A program made the position numbers and the translations under genes. Shown here one piece after another: positions 43,661-50,538 of a stretch of DNA of 64,000 nt. How positions within the stretch are numbered: the first letter of the stretch is position 1; each line of letters starts with the position of its first letter. Source of the DNA: Chitinophaga jiangningensis (GTDB lineage Bacteria; Bacteroidota; Bacteroidia; Chitinophagales; Chitinophagaceae); the NCBI RefSeq assembly GCF_900142605.1, contig NZ_FRBL01000006.1:186001-250000 (forward strand). Reading direction: 5' to 3'. The notes under the pieces are model-generated. The model ran no database searches and was not told the DNA's origin. It saw only the letters and a list, made by a program, of their open reading frames with translations.

Positions 43661-45805
43661 ATGGCAGACTTAAGATTTCAAAGGAACTTTGGTATTGCGG
43701 CGCACATTGATGCGGGTAAAACCACTACCACAGAGCGTATCCTGTATTACACAGGTAAATCCCACAAAATTGGTGAGGTACACGAAGGTGCCGCTACCAT
43801 GGACTGGATGGCACAGGAGCAGGAGAGAGGTATTACCATCACATCTGCTGCTACCACTTGTTTTTGGAATTTCCCAACTTTACAGGGTAAGCCACAACCA
43901 GATACTAAACAATACAAATTCAACATCATCGATACTCCGGGCCACGTGGACTTTACCGTTGAGGTAGAGCGTTCCCTCCGTGTACTGGACGGTCTGGTGG
44001 CACTGTTCTGCGCCGTATCCGGCGTTGAGCCTCAGTCTGAAACCGTTTGGCGCCAGGCTAACCGCTACCGTGTACCACGTATCGGTTTCGTTAACAAAAT
44101 GGACCGTGCAGGTGCTGACTTCCTGAACGTAGTTAAACAGGTTAAAGAAATGCTGGGTGCTAACCCTGTTCCTTTGACCCTGCCTATCGGTGCAGAAGAT
44201 ACTTTCAAAGGCGTGGTTGACCTGATCACCATGAAAGGTATCATCTGGGACGAAGAAGGTAAAGGTGCTACTTACCAGGAAATCGAAATCCCTGCTGACA
44301 TGGTAGACGAAGCGAACGAGTGGAGAGCTAAACTGGTTGAAGCTGTTGCTGACTACGATGACAAACTGATGGAGAAATTCTTCGATGATCCTAATACCAT
44401 CACCGAAGCTGAAATCCACGAAGCTATCCGTAAAGCTACCATCGATATCGCTATCATCCCTATGATGTGCGGTTCTTCCTTCAAAAACAAAGGTGTTCAG
44501 AAAATGCTGGATGCGGTTTGCCGTTACCTGCCTTCTCCAATGGACATCGAAGCGGTAAAAGGTACCAACCCTGATACTGGTGATGAAATCGAGCGTAAAC
44601 CAGATGCTAAAGAACCATTCGCAGCACTGGCGTTCAAAATTATGACCGATCCTTTCGTAGGTCGTCTGGCGTTCTTCCGGGCTTACTCTGGTCACCTGGA
44701 TGCTGGTTCTTACGTTCTCAATACCCGTACTGGTAAAAACGAGCGTATCTCCCGTATCATGCAGATGCACGCTAACAAACAGAACCCTATCGATTTCATC
44801 GAAGCTGGTGATATCGGTGCGGCTGTTGGTTTTAAAGATATCAAAACCGGTGATACCCTGTGCGATGAGAACAATCCTATCGTACTGGAATCAATGACCT
44901 TCCCTGATCCGGTAATCTCCATCGCTATCGAGCCTAAAACTCAGGCAGATGTGGATAAAATGGGTATGGCCCTCGCTAAACTGGTAGAAGAAGATCCTAC
45001 CCTGAAAGCGAAAACCGACGAAGAAACTGGTCAAACAGTTCTCTCCGGTATGGGTGAGCTTCACCTGGAAATCATCGTTGACCGTATGCGTCGCGAATTC
45101 AAGGTAGAAGTTAACCAGGGTGCTCCTCAGGTTGCTTACAAAGAAGCCCTGACACTGAAAGTTTCTCACCGTGAAACCTTCAAAAAACAATCCGGTGGTA
45201 AAGGTAAATTCGCCGATATCCAGATTGAAATCGGACCTGCTGACGCAGAATGGCTGAAAGAAAACGACGGTAAATCATTCCAGTTCGTAAACGATATCTT
45301 CGGTGGTGCTATTCCAAAAGAATTCATCCCTGCAGTTCAGAAAGGTTTCGAAGCTTCTATGAGCCAGGGTGTTCTCGCGAACTTCCCACTGGTAGACATG
45401 AAAGTTCGTCTGTTCGACGGTGGTTTCCACGCAGTGGATTCCGACGCTATGTCCTTCGAGCTTTGTGCTAAACAAGCCTTCCGTGAAGCTGGCCGTAAAG
45501 CTAAACCAGTTCTGCTGGAGCCAATCATGAAAGTAGAAGTTCAAACCCCAGACCAATACATGGGTGACGTAACAGGTGACCTGAACCGTCGTCGTGGTAT
45601 GCTGGAAGGTATGGACTCTAAAAACGGTGTTCAGGTAATCAAAGCTAAAGTTCCACTGAGCGAAATGTTCGGTTACGTAACTCAGCTGCGTTCCCTGTCT
45701 TCCGGTCGTGCAACTTCTATCATGGAGTTCTCTCACTATGCTCCGGCTCCGAACAACGTTGCTGAAGAAGTGATCGCGAAAGTTAAAGGAAAAGTAAACG
45801 CTTAA
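43661..45805 (+). CDS. fusA: Elongation factor G
   Basis: 714 residues, the standard length. Visible G-motifs are AHIDAGKTTTTERI (P-loop), DTPGHVDFTVEVERSL and NKMDRAGADF, with RGITITSAATT as switch I. Domains II-V follow, including SGMGELHLEIIVDRM. EF-G drives ribosome translocation and, with RRF, recycling. Unlike in most relatives it is separated from rpsG (8.6 kb of opposite-strand genes) and from rpsJ (4.2 kb), and has its own promoter and terminator. Confidence 0.98.
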   Translation: MADLRFQRNFGIAAHIDAGKTTTTERILYYTGKSHKIGEVHEGAATMDWMAQEQERGITITSAATTCFWNFPTLQGKPQPDTKQYKFNIIDTPGHVDFTVEVERSLRVLDGLVALFCAVSGVEPQSETVWRQANRYRVPRIGFVNKMDRAGADFLNVVKQVKEMLGANPVPLTLPIGAEDTFKGVVDLITMKGIIWDEEGKGATYQEIEIPADMVDEANEWRAKLVEAVADYDDKLMEKFFDDPNTITEAEIHEAIRKATIDIAIIPMMCGSSFKNKGVQKMLDAVCRYLPSPMDIEAVKGTNPDTGDEIERKPDAKEPFAALAFKIMTDPFVGRLAFFRAYSGHLDAGSYVLNTRTGKNERISRIMQMHANKQNPIDFIEAGDIGAAVGFKDIKTGDTLCDENNPIVLESMTFPDPVISIAIEPKTQADVDKMGMALAKLVEEDPTLKAKTDEETGQTVLSGMGELHLEIIVDRMRREFKVEVNQGAPQVAYKEALTLKVSHRETFKKQSGGKGKFADIQIEIGPADAEWLKENDGKSFQFVNDIFGGAIPKEFIPAVQKGFEASMSQGVLANFPLVDMKVRLFDGGFHAVDSDAMSFELCAKQAFREAGRKAKPVLLEPIMKVEVQTPDQYMGDVTGDLNRRRGMLEGMDSKNGVQVIKAKVPLSEMFGYVTQLRSLSSGRATSIMEFSHYAPAPNNVAEEVIAKVKGKVNA

Positions 45806-45826
45806 TCCTTAAGCATAACGCATACT

Positions 45827-45859
45827 AAAGGGTGTTCCGGTTTACCGGAACACCCTTTT
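45827..45859 (+). terminator. Terminator of fusA
   Basis: AAAGGGTGTTCCGG and CCGGAACACCCTTT form a 14-bp stem with a TTTA loop, followed by T residues. Confidence 0.9.
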
Positions 45860-46081
45860 TCATTGTAGCACTATCCCCCTAAAATGCTATTGTAGTTGCA
45901 GTGTATTTGATTATTTTAGCTATAATAACCTGCAACTGATAAATGCTTTTTTGCCTGCCAGGGTTTTCGGTTTTCCGGGAGCCCTTTTTTTATGCCCGCA
46001 ATAGAGGGTATCCCCACTTCGTACGTCAATAGAGAAATAAGTGACAGCAACCTGCATTAATTACTGATAGCCAATTTATCT

Positions 46082-46867
46082 ATGCCATTGTCATTGACGA
46101 TACCAGCACCTCCTGCAACTGTTATAATAAATCCGGTTCAACCGGAAATTCTCACTCCTGGCCTCGACCTTATCCTGCCTTGCTGGAACCCGTCGGGGCA
46201 GTGGGTGGAATCCCTGATCCGCAATTACCACGATTTAACCTCCCTGATGCCGGAAGTTCCCCTGCAGCTGATCCTTGTAAACGATGGTTCCCTGAAAAAC
46301 TTCACCTCCCAGCATATTACCTGGCTGGAAGCCGCTATACCAGGGATTATGATTGTAGATAATAAAATCAACAGAGGCAAAGGGTACGCTGTGAGGGCAG
46401 GTGTAAAGCATGCCCGGTTTGAATATCAGGTGTATACAGACCTTGATTTCCCGTTTGGTGTCAGAGCGGTAAAACAGGTATATGATTCCCTCCAGTCCGG
46501 TGCCGATATCGTTGCCGGTGAAAGGGGAGAAGCGTACCTTCGCGAACTGCCCCGTAAAAGGAGGATCATAACCCGCATTAGCAGAGCCATGAACCGCTTT
46601 ATTCTTCGCCTGAAGGTAGATGATGCTCAGGCAGGGTTAAAGGGCTTTAACTGGCGCGGAAAGGACGTGCTGCTGCAAACCGAGATCGACGGCTTCCTGT
46701 ACGACAGCGAGTTCATTTACAAAGCGGGCAGGCGCAAGCGACTCCAAATGAGTTCCGTGCCTGTGTTATGCCGGCCGGATATCAAATTCTCCGCTTTTCG
46801 TATGAAACTACTGCTGCGGGAGTTACGCAACTATTTTAAGATAATTATCAATACAAATATTTCATAG
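46082..46867 (+). CDS. Family 2 glycosyltransferase
   Basis: 261 residues. GT-A fold: LDLILPCWNPSGQW start, LILVNDGSLKNF as the nucleotide-binding loop, NKINRGKGYAVRAGVKHA (core INRGKGYAVRAG), the metal-binding TDLDFPFG, and VDDAQAGLKGFNW. It resembles dolichyl/polyprenyl-phosphate sugar transferases, but lacks the C-terminal membrane helices of those, so it should be cytoplasmic or peripheral. It is followed after 10 bases by a polysaccharide deacetylase gene, suggesting a two-gene glycan pathway. Confidence 0.88.
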   Translation: MPLSLTIPAPPATVIINPVQPEILTPGLDLILPCWNPSGQWVESLIRNYHDLTSLMPEVPLQLILVNDGSLKNFTSQHITWLEAAIPGIMIVDNKINRGKGYAVRAGVKHARFEYQVYTDLDFPFGVRAVKQVYDSLQSGADIVAGERGEAYLRELPRKRRIITRISRAMNRFILRLKVDDAQAGLKGFNWRGKDVLLQTEIDGFLYDSEFIYKAGRRKRLQMSSVPVLCRPDIKFSAFRMKLLLRELRNYFKIIINTNIS

Positions 46868-46877
46868 ATAGCCTTAT

Positions 46878-47654
46878 ATGCATAGTAAGAAACGGATATT
46901 GATTAGTGTAGACGTAGAAGAATTCGATATCCCTGAAGAATTTGGCCAACAGGTACCTTTACAGGAAAAACTGGAAGTTTCCCGCAGGGGCCTGCTCAAA
47001 ACCCTCGAAATATTCGAGCAATACGAGGTGAGGGCCACTTTCTTTATTACCGCATACTGGGCGCAGCATTTTCCGGAGCTGATCCGCAGGATCGCTGCAA
47101 AGCATGAAATAGCCTCTCACGCTTATTACCATAGCTCATTTTGTGAGGAGGACCTCGAAGGTTCCCGGCTTGCTCTCCAGGAAATCAGTGGCCGGGAAGT
47201 TACCGGCTTCCGGATGCCAAGGCTGCGCCCTGTTAGCCAGGCTGCGTTGTTGAAGGCCGGTTACCAATACGATTCTTCGGTTAACCCTACCTGGCTGCCG
47301 GGCCGGTACAATAACTGGCATGTACCCCGTACTATTTTCCGCAGTGAAAAACTGTGGATAATCCCATCCTCTGTATCTCCCCTGGTGAGGTACCCCATCT
47401 TTTGGCTGAGTGTAAAAAATGCCCCGCTATGGATAACCAGGCATTTCAGCAGGCAGATCCTTCGTAAAGACCCTTATCTGTCTTTTTATTTCCATCCCTG
47501 GGAATTGACTGATCTGGCCGGATACCAGCTTCCAGCTTACATCCGGAAGGTGAGTGGAGATAAGATGTGCGCTAAATTGGAAGGATTCCTGTCTTTTCTG
47601 AAATCTCGCGGTGAGTTTTGCACGCATGCTGATCTGCTCGCACAGGTAAAATAA
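46878..47654 (+). CDS. NodB-type polysaccharide deacetylase
   Basis: 258 residues. The catalytic base is D12 in ISVDVEEFDIP, the metal-binding pair is in EIASHAYYHSSF (H78 and H82), and the domain continues with RATFFITAYW and GFRMPRLRP. It resembles the deacetylases of exopolysaccharide clusters. It has no signal peptide, which is unusual for acting on exported glycans, so it may deacetylate a lipid-linked intermediate at the membrane (inference). Co-transcribed with the glycosyltransferase. Confidence 0.9.
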   Translation: MHSKKRILISVDVEEFDIPEEFGQQVPLQEKLEVSRRGLLKTLEIFEQYEVRATFFITAYWAQHFPELIRRIAAKHEIASHAYYHSSFCEEDLEGSRLALQEISGREVTGFRMPRLRPVSQAALLKAGYQYDSSVNPTWLPGRYNNWHVPRTIFRSEKLWIIPSSVSPLVRYPIFWLSVKNAPLWITRHFSRQILRKDPYLSFYFHPWELTDLAGYQLPAYIRKVSGDKMCAKLEGFLSFLKSRGEFCTHADLLAQVK

Positions 47655-47930
47655 AATTTAACATTTTTTTTGTCTGACATTCAACAACATGAATGTCAAA
47701 ACTGTTATTGACTTAGTTGCGGATTTAAAACCAGCAGCGAGTCGGAGCTTTATTGATATTTAAAAGCAGAAATGAATATTTATTCTGTTCATTTTCAATT
47801 ATTATGAAGTCTTCGTATGAGTGATCCTGTGAAGAGAGAGAAGAGGCAGACATCCTAATTTATTCCTACCCTGAAATAGCAATTCCATCGTCAATCAGCA
47901 TGTCATTCATTTTAAATTAAAAATTAGACC

Positions 47931-48527
47931 ATGAAAAAAATTCGTCTCTTAACCCTAGTATTAATGACCCTGGTGTTCGGCACAGCAAAAGCACAGATCC
48001 AAAAAGGAAATATCATGGTTGGCTCCGATATTACTGATCTGGGATTTTTGTTTCAGAACAACAGTACAGTTTTCCAATTCAATTTAAACCCGAAGGTGGG
48101 CTGGTTCATTAAGGACGGGCTGGCAGTGGGTGGCTATGTAGACTTCGGTTTACGTACGCAGAAAGACAATGGTTCCGATGTGAGCTATGGTATTGGTGCG
48201 TTTGCGCGGTATTACATAGAAGATAAAAATGTGCGTAAGCTGGAATTCAGCAAGCGCACGAGGTTCTTCCTGGAAGCTAATGCAGGTTTGGCGGGGCTGA
48301 ATCCGGCGAACGGTGCTTCTACCAATGGTTTGAATCTGGGTCTGTCTCCTGGTTTATCCTATTTTATTACCCCAAATATCGGTTTGGATGCAATGCTGAA
48401 CTGGGATATTACCGTAGGTGGTGGTAATAGTACCACAGCTAATAGACTGGGTATCAGTCTGGGTTTCCAGATCTTCCTCCCTACTGCTAAAGCGAAGCAG
48501 ATTTACAAGGAAGAGATGGGTAAATAA
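47931..48527 (+). CDS. Outer-membrane beta-barrel protein (198 aa)
   Basis: Signal peptide at 1-22 (GTAKAQ). The mature protein has alternating amphipathic strands (FNLNPKVGWFIKDGLAVGGYVDF core KVGWFIKDGLAV; YGIGAFARYYIED; FFLEANAGLAGL; GLSPGLSYFITPNIGLDAML core LSYFITPNIGLD) as in eight-stranded porin-like OMPs of Bacteroidota. Function unknown. A terminator follows 23 bases after its stop, so it is not co-transcribed with the micro-genes downstream. Confidence 0.85.
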   Translation: MKKIRLLTLVLMTLVFGTAKAQIQKGNIMVGSDITDLGFLFQNNSTVFQFNLNPKVGWFIKDGLAVGGYVDFGLRTQKDNGSDVSYGIGAFARYYIEDKNVRKLEFSKRTRFFLEANAGLAGLNPANGASTNGLNLGLSPGLSYFITPNIGLDAMLNWDITVGGGNSTTANRLGISLGFQIFLPTAKAKQIYKEEMGK

Positions 48528-48550
48528 GCAGTTGTTTAGTCTGTTATATG

Positions 48551-48586
48551 AAAAATGGTCCTGGAGGTATCTTCAGGACCATTTTT
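48551..48586 (+). terminator. Terminator of the beta-barrel gene
   Basis: AAAAATGGTCCTG pairs with CAGGACCATTTTT around a ten-base loop. Confidence 0.88.
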
Positions 48587-48603
48587 ATTTAGGAGTCCTT
48601 ACC

Positions 48604-48627
48604 GCTGGCGGAATGAACAGAATGAAC
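48604..48627 (+). repeat. GAATGAAC repeat leading the first micro-gene unit
   Basis: GCTGGCG is followed by GAATGAAC, AG and AATGAAC. A copy with more repeats opens the second unit at 49291. It is probably a shared promoter or activator site; no housekeeping -7 is visible. Confidence 0.5.
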
Positions 48628-48714
48628 GCCCTCTCCATGAATGAATATACTGAACGAAGGCTATTTACGCGGAAGCCTTTATTTTAGCGATCTGCCCTGC
48701 ACAAGGCGGGGTGG

Positions 48715-48747
48715 TTGGGATTGCTGAAAACCAAGAATAGAGTAGGC
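48715..48747 (+). ncRNA. Pseudoknot-like RNA element, copy 1
   Basis: TTGG (48715-48718) pairs with CCAA (48731-48734); the loop GATT-GCT-GAAAA contains GCT, which can pair with GGC (48745-48747) after the invariant AGAGTA. This is the order of an H-type pseudoknot. It ends 22 bases before the ATG of the first micro-gene. Confidence 0.6.
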
Positions 48748-48769
48748 GGAATAGATAAAAACTGTTGCT

Positions 48770-48832
48770 ATGCTGAATACTATTTTTATGGCACTGGTAA
48801 AGTTCCTGAACACTGTAACTGGCGCACTGTAA
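48770..48832 (+). CDS. Hydrophobic micro-peptide 1 (20 aa)
   Basis: ATG 48770 to TAA 48830. The peptide begins MLNTIFMALVKF and ends NTVTGAL: strongly hydrophobic and amphipathic with a single Lys and no Cys. It is the most divergent of four paralogs but shares LN near the start and a final G-(A/G)-L. It is too short for ordinary gene finding; support comes from the paralogs, the identical upstream element and constant spacing. Confidence 0.6.
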   Translation: MLNTIFMALVKFLNTVTGAL

Positions 48833-48874
48833 TTGGCTGCTGGTAGCGCAATGAGCGGCTGCCGGTGCTTAAAC

Positions 48875-48908
48875 CGGGGATTGCCGAAAACCCGCACAAA
48901 GAGTAGGC
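48875..48908 (+). ncRNA. Pseudoknot-like RNA element, copy 2
   Basis: CGGG (48875-48878) pairs with CCCG (48891-48894); loop GATT-GCC-GAAAA; then AGAGTA and GGC (48906-48908) pairing GCC. The first helix differs at two base pairs from copy 1 yet stays paired. It ends 21 bases before micro-gene 2. Confidence 0.62.
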
Positions 48909-48929
48909 AGAAGCAAAATTCTTAACACA

Positions 48930-49004
48930 ATGATTGTTGATGCATTAAACACCTTTTTGACAGGTCTGGTGGCGTTGCTGGTAAGAGCGCTTGGCGGTTT
49001 GTAA
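48930..49004 (+). CDS. Hydrophobic micro-peptide 2 (24 aa)
   Basis: ATG 48930 to TAA 49002. It begins MIVDALNTFLTGLV and ends LLVRALGGL. It shares LN, the hydrophobic heptads, one basic residue seven positions from the end and terminal LGGL with peptide 3. One Asp and one Arg balance its charge. No signal peptide and no cleavage site are apparent, so it would be used as translated. Confidence 0.65.
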   Translation: MIVDALNTFLTGLVALLVRALGGL

Positions 49005-49014
49005 TAATCCTGCG

Positions 49015-49048
49015 CAGGGGGCAGCTGAAAACCCTGAATAGAGTAGGC
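49015..49048 (+). ncRNA. Pseudoknot-like RNA element, copy 3
   Basis: CAGGG (49015-49019) pairs with CCCTG (49032-49036); loop G-GCA-GCT-GAAAA; then AGAGTA and GGC (49046-49048). The element starts ten bases after the previous micro-gene's stop and ends 25 bases before micro-gene 3. Confidence 0.62.
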
Positions 49049-49073
49049 GTTTAACTCTGAAATTACCAACATT

Positions 49074-49142
49074 ATGGCTACACTGAATCAATTGCTGCAA
49101 CAATTGGTTGCGCTCCTGAAAACATTACTGGGAGGTTTGTAA
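49074..49142 (+). CDS. Hydrophobic micro-peptide 3 (22 aa)
   Basis: ATG 49074 to TAA 49140. It begins MATLNQLLQQLV and ends ALLKTLLGGL. Drawn as a helix, Q, N and K fall along one side and Leu on the others. This size and composition resembles phenol-soluble modulins, leaderless bacteriocins and type I toxins, but shows no sequence identity I can recall to any of these. A terminator follows. Confidence 0.68.
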   Translation: MATLNQLLQQLVALLKTLLGGL

Positions 49143-49201
49143 TTAACAACCTCATCAGGAGGGACCCAAAGGTGCTTAAACATTCCCTTCCTGCATTATT
49201 G

Positions 49202-49234
49202 AACCGCTGCGTTGCTTACGCAGCGGTTTTTTAT
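49202..49234 (+). terminator. Terminator of micro-gene unit 1-3
   Basis: AACCGCTGCG and CGCAGCGGTT form a 10-bp stem with TTGCTTA in the loop, followed by T residues. It lies 60 bases after micro-gene 3. Confidence 0.9.
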
Positions 49235-49290
49235 TAGGATTACTTACCGTATTATGATTTTGGTAGATGCAAGAGTCTGCTAAAATCAAA

Positions 49291-49345
49291 GCTGGCAGCG
49301 GAATGAATGAAATGAACAAATGGGCATAAATGAATAAAATGAACG
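49291..49345 (+). repeat. GAATGAAC-type repeats leading the second micro-gene unit
   Basis: GCTGGCAGCG is followed by GAATGAATGAAATGAAC, then two further AATGAA-type words (to GAAC at 49341). The GCTGGC(A)GCGGAATGAA core is shared with 48604-48627, so the two units probably have the same control. Confidence 0.5.
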
Positions 49346-49399
49346 TATGTCAGCTGGAAATATGCGCCTATTTTCGGGACCTGGTAAGAAAGTTATCAG

Positions 49400-49435
49400 C
49401 TGGGGCAGCCGAAAACCAGGGGAATCAGAGTAGGC
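49400..49435 (+). ncRNA. Pseudoknot-like RNA element, copy 4
   Basis: CTGG (49400-49403) pairs with CCAG (49416-49419); loop GGCA-GCC-GAAAA; a longer linker GGGAATC, then AGAGTA and GGC (49433-49435). It ends 24 bases before micro-gene 4. Confidence 0.62.
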
Positions 49436-49459
49436 GTTTACCTATTAAAACCTTAAACG

Positions 49460-49546
49460 ATGGATTTACTGAATCAACTGCTGGCACTGATCTTAGGATT
49501 AGTAAAATCATTACTGGGCGGTATTGGCGGTGGCTTACCTCTGTAA
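49460..49546 (+). CDS. Hydrophobic micro-peptide 4 (28 aa)
   Basis: ATG 49460 to TAA 49544. It begins MDLLNQLLALILG, continues LVKSLLGG and has a glycine-rich tail IGGGLPL. LLNQLL and K-(T/S)-LLGG are shared with peptide 3. It is the longest paralog and forms its own unit between terminators at 49202 and 49584. Confidence 0.66.
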   Translation: MDLLNQLLALILGLVKSLLGGIGGGLPL

Positions 49547-49583
49547 GAGGAGCTACGGGCTGATTTTGCTCTGGTTATTCCAC

Positions 49584-49616
49584 GAGGCTGCTCCGGGAGG
49601 GCAGCCTCTGTTTTTT
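49584..49616 (+). terminator. Terminator of micro-gene 4
   Basis: GAGGCTGC and GCAGCCTC form an 8-bp stem; TG and six T follow. It begins 37 bases after the micro-gene 4 stop. Confidence 0.88.
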
Positions 49617-49774
49617 GTGGGGAGATGAGCATACGCTAAAGGGGAGGGTTGCAAGGGGGAGCGGGCTTGTGGGGCAGTATACTTACCTGGCGAAGCTGCG
49701 TTGGAGATGCAGTCGCTTCCAGATAGGATCCAGGGCAAGATTTTCATCATACCGGCAAAAAGTTTTAAATTTTT

Positions 49775-49807
49775 TTTGGTTTTCTGAATGAGGTTTCCCT
49801 ATATTTG
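49775..49807 (+). promoter_or_regulatory. Consensus promoter far upstream of rpsJ
   Basis: TTTG (49775-49778), 21 bases, TATATTTG (49800-49807). It fires 230 bases before rpsJ. A 14-codon frame at 49853-49897 (MNAFYKAQACGKPL) lies downstream and may be a leader peptide or chance. The rest of the 49617-50040 gap holds only the two promoters. Confidence 0.5.
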
Positions 49808-49963
49808 TCAAAACCAGCATGTTAACAAAAACTAAGGCCTAAGCATCACAAAATGAATGCATTCTACAAGGCTCAGGCATGCGGTAAGCCCCTATAACCC
49901 CACCTGCTGTGCCAGCAAAGCATGTCTTTTGATGGTCATCTTATATTTTTTTCCCGAGAATTA

Positions 49964-49995
49964 TTTGCCAAATAAAAAGAAAGGGTTACCTTTGC
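49964..49995 (+). promoter_or_regulatory. Main promoter of the S10-spc operon
   Basis: TTTG (49964-49967), 20 bases, TACCTTTG (49988-49995), both exact, 45 bases before rpsJ. Confidence 0.8.
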
Positions 49996-50040
49996 CCTCC
50001 CAAATTGTAAAGGGAAAAAACAAAGAGAAGTTCATTGCAT

Positions 50041-50346
50041 ATGTCTCAGAGAATAAGAATCAAGCTGAAGTCCTACGATCATAACCTGGTAGATAAGTCT
50101 GCTGAGAAGATCGTTAAAACCGTGCGTAACACGGGCGCCGTGGTAACAGGTCCAATTCCTTTACCAACAGAGAAGAAAATTTTTACAGTGCTGCGTAGCC
50201 CGCACGTAAACAAGAAAGCGCGCGAGCAGTTCCAGTTGTGTACTCACAAACGTTTACTGGACATTTACACTTCTTCCTCAAGAACTGTAGATGCGCTCAG
50301 CAAACTGGATTTACCTTCCGGTGTAGAAGTTGAAATTAAAGCATAG
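50041..50346 (+). CDS. rpsJ: Small-subunit ribosomal protein S10
   Basis: 101 residues. RIRIKLKSYDHNLVDKSAEKI (core LKSYDHNLVDKS) and GPIPLPTEKKIFTVLRSPHVNKKAREQF (core RSPHVNKKAREQF) are diagnostic. ATG 50041 is preferred over an upstream in-frame TTG. S10 sits in the 30S head and also serves as NusE in antitermination. First gene of the S10-spc run; a 192-base gap with hairpins separates it from rplC. Confidence 0.98.
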   Translation: MSQRIRIKLKSYDHNLVDKSAEKIVKTVRNTGAVVTGPIPLPTEKKIFTVLRSPHVNKKAREQFQLCTHKRLLDIYTSSSRTVDALSKLDLPSGVEVEIKA

Positions 50347-50538
50347 GACAACAGCAAGGCTGGGCAAAAGGCCCGCCTTTAATTGATTTATGGTTACTCT
50401 CTGGTTGCCAGTGAGTAACAATTTTAACAAATATAACATAGGTCGCGCCTTCTGGGCGGCCGCCCAATAAATGTATTTAAACCGCCCATCCTGGGGATAG
50501 CTAGAAATCCCCCAGGCGCTGGGTAAAATCATATAAAA
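50347..50538 (+). promoter_or_regulatory. Structured rpsJ-rplC spacer (possible autoregulatory leader)
   Basis: This 192-base spacer is much longer than others in the run. It holds GTTACTC pairing GAGTAAC (50391-50418) and C/G-rich pairs later (GGGCGG with CCGCCC around 50454-50487). In other bacteria S10 operons are regulated by L4 through an mRNA leader; this could be such a site, but no experimentally known structure is matched. Confidence 0.35.

Noticed and set aside
43880..44770. Minus-strand frame of 296 codons opposite fusA
   Set aside because: Codon-usage shadow of a highly expressed gene; similar long antisense frames lie opposite rplB and rplF.
48604..49616. Type I toxin-antitoxin array
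   Set aside because: The peptides are toxin-like, but no antisense promoter or RNA opposite the micro-genes is visible, so that name is not supported.
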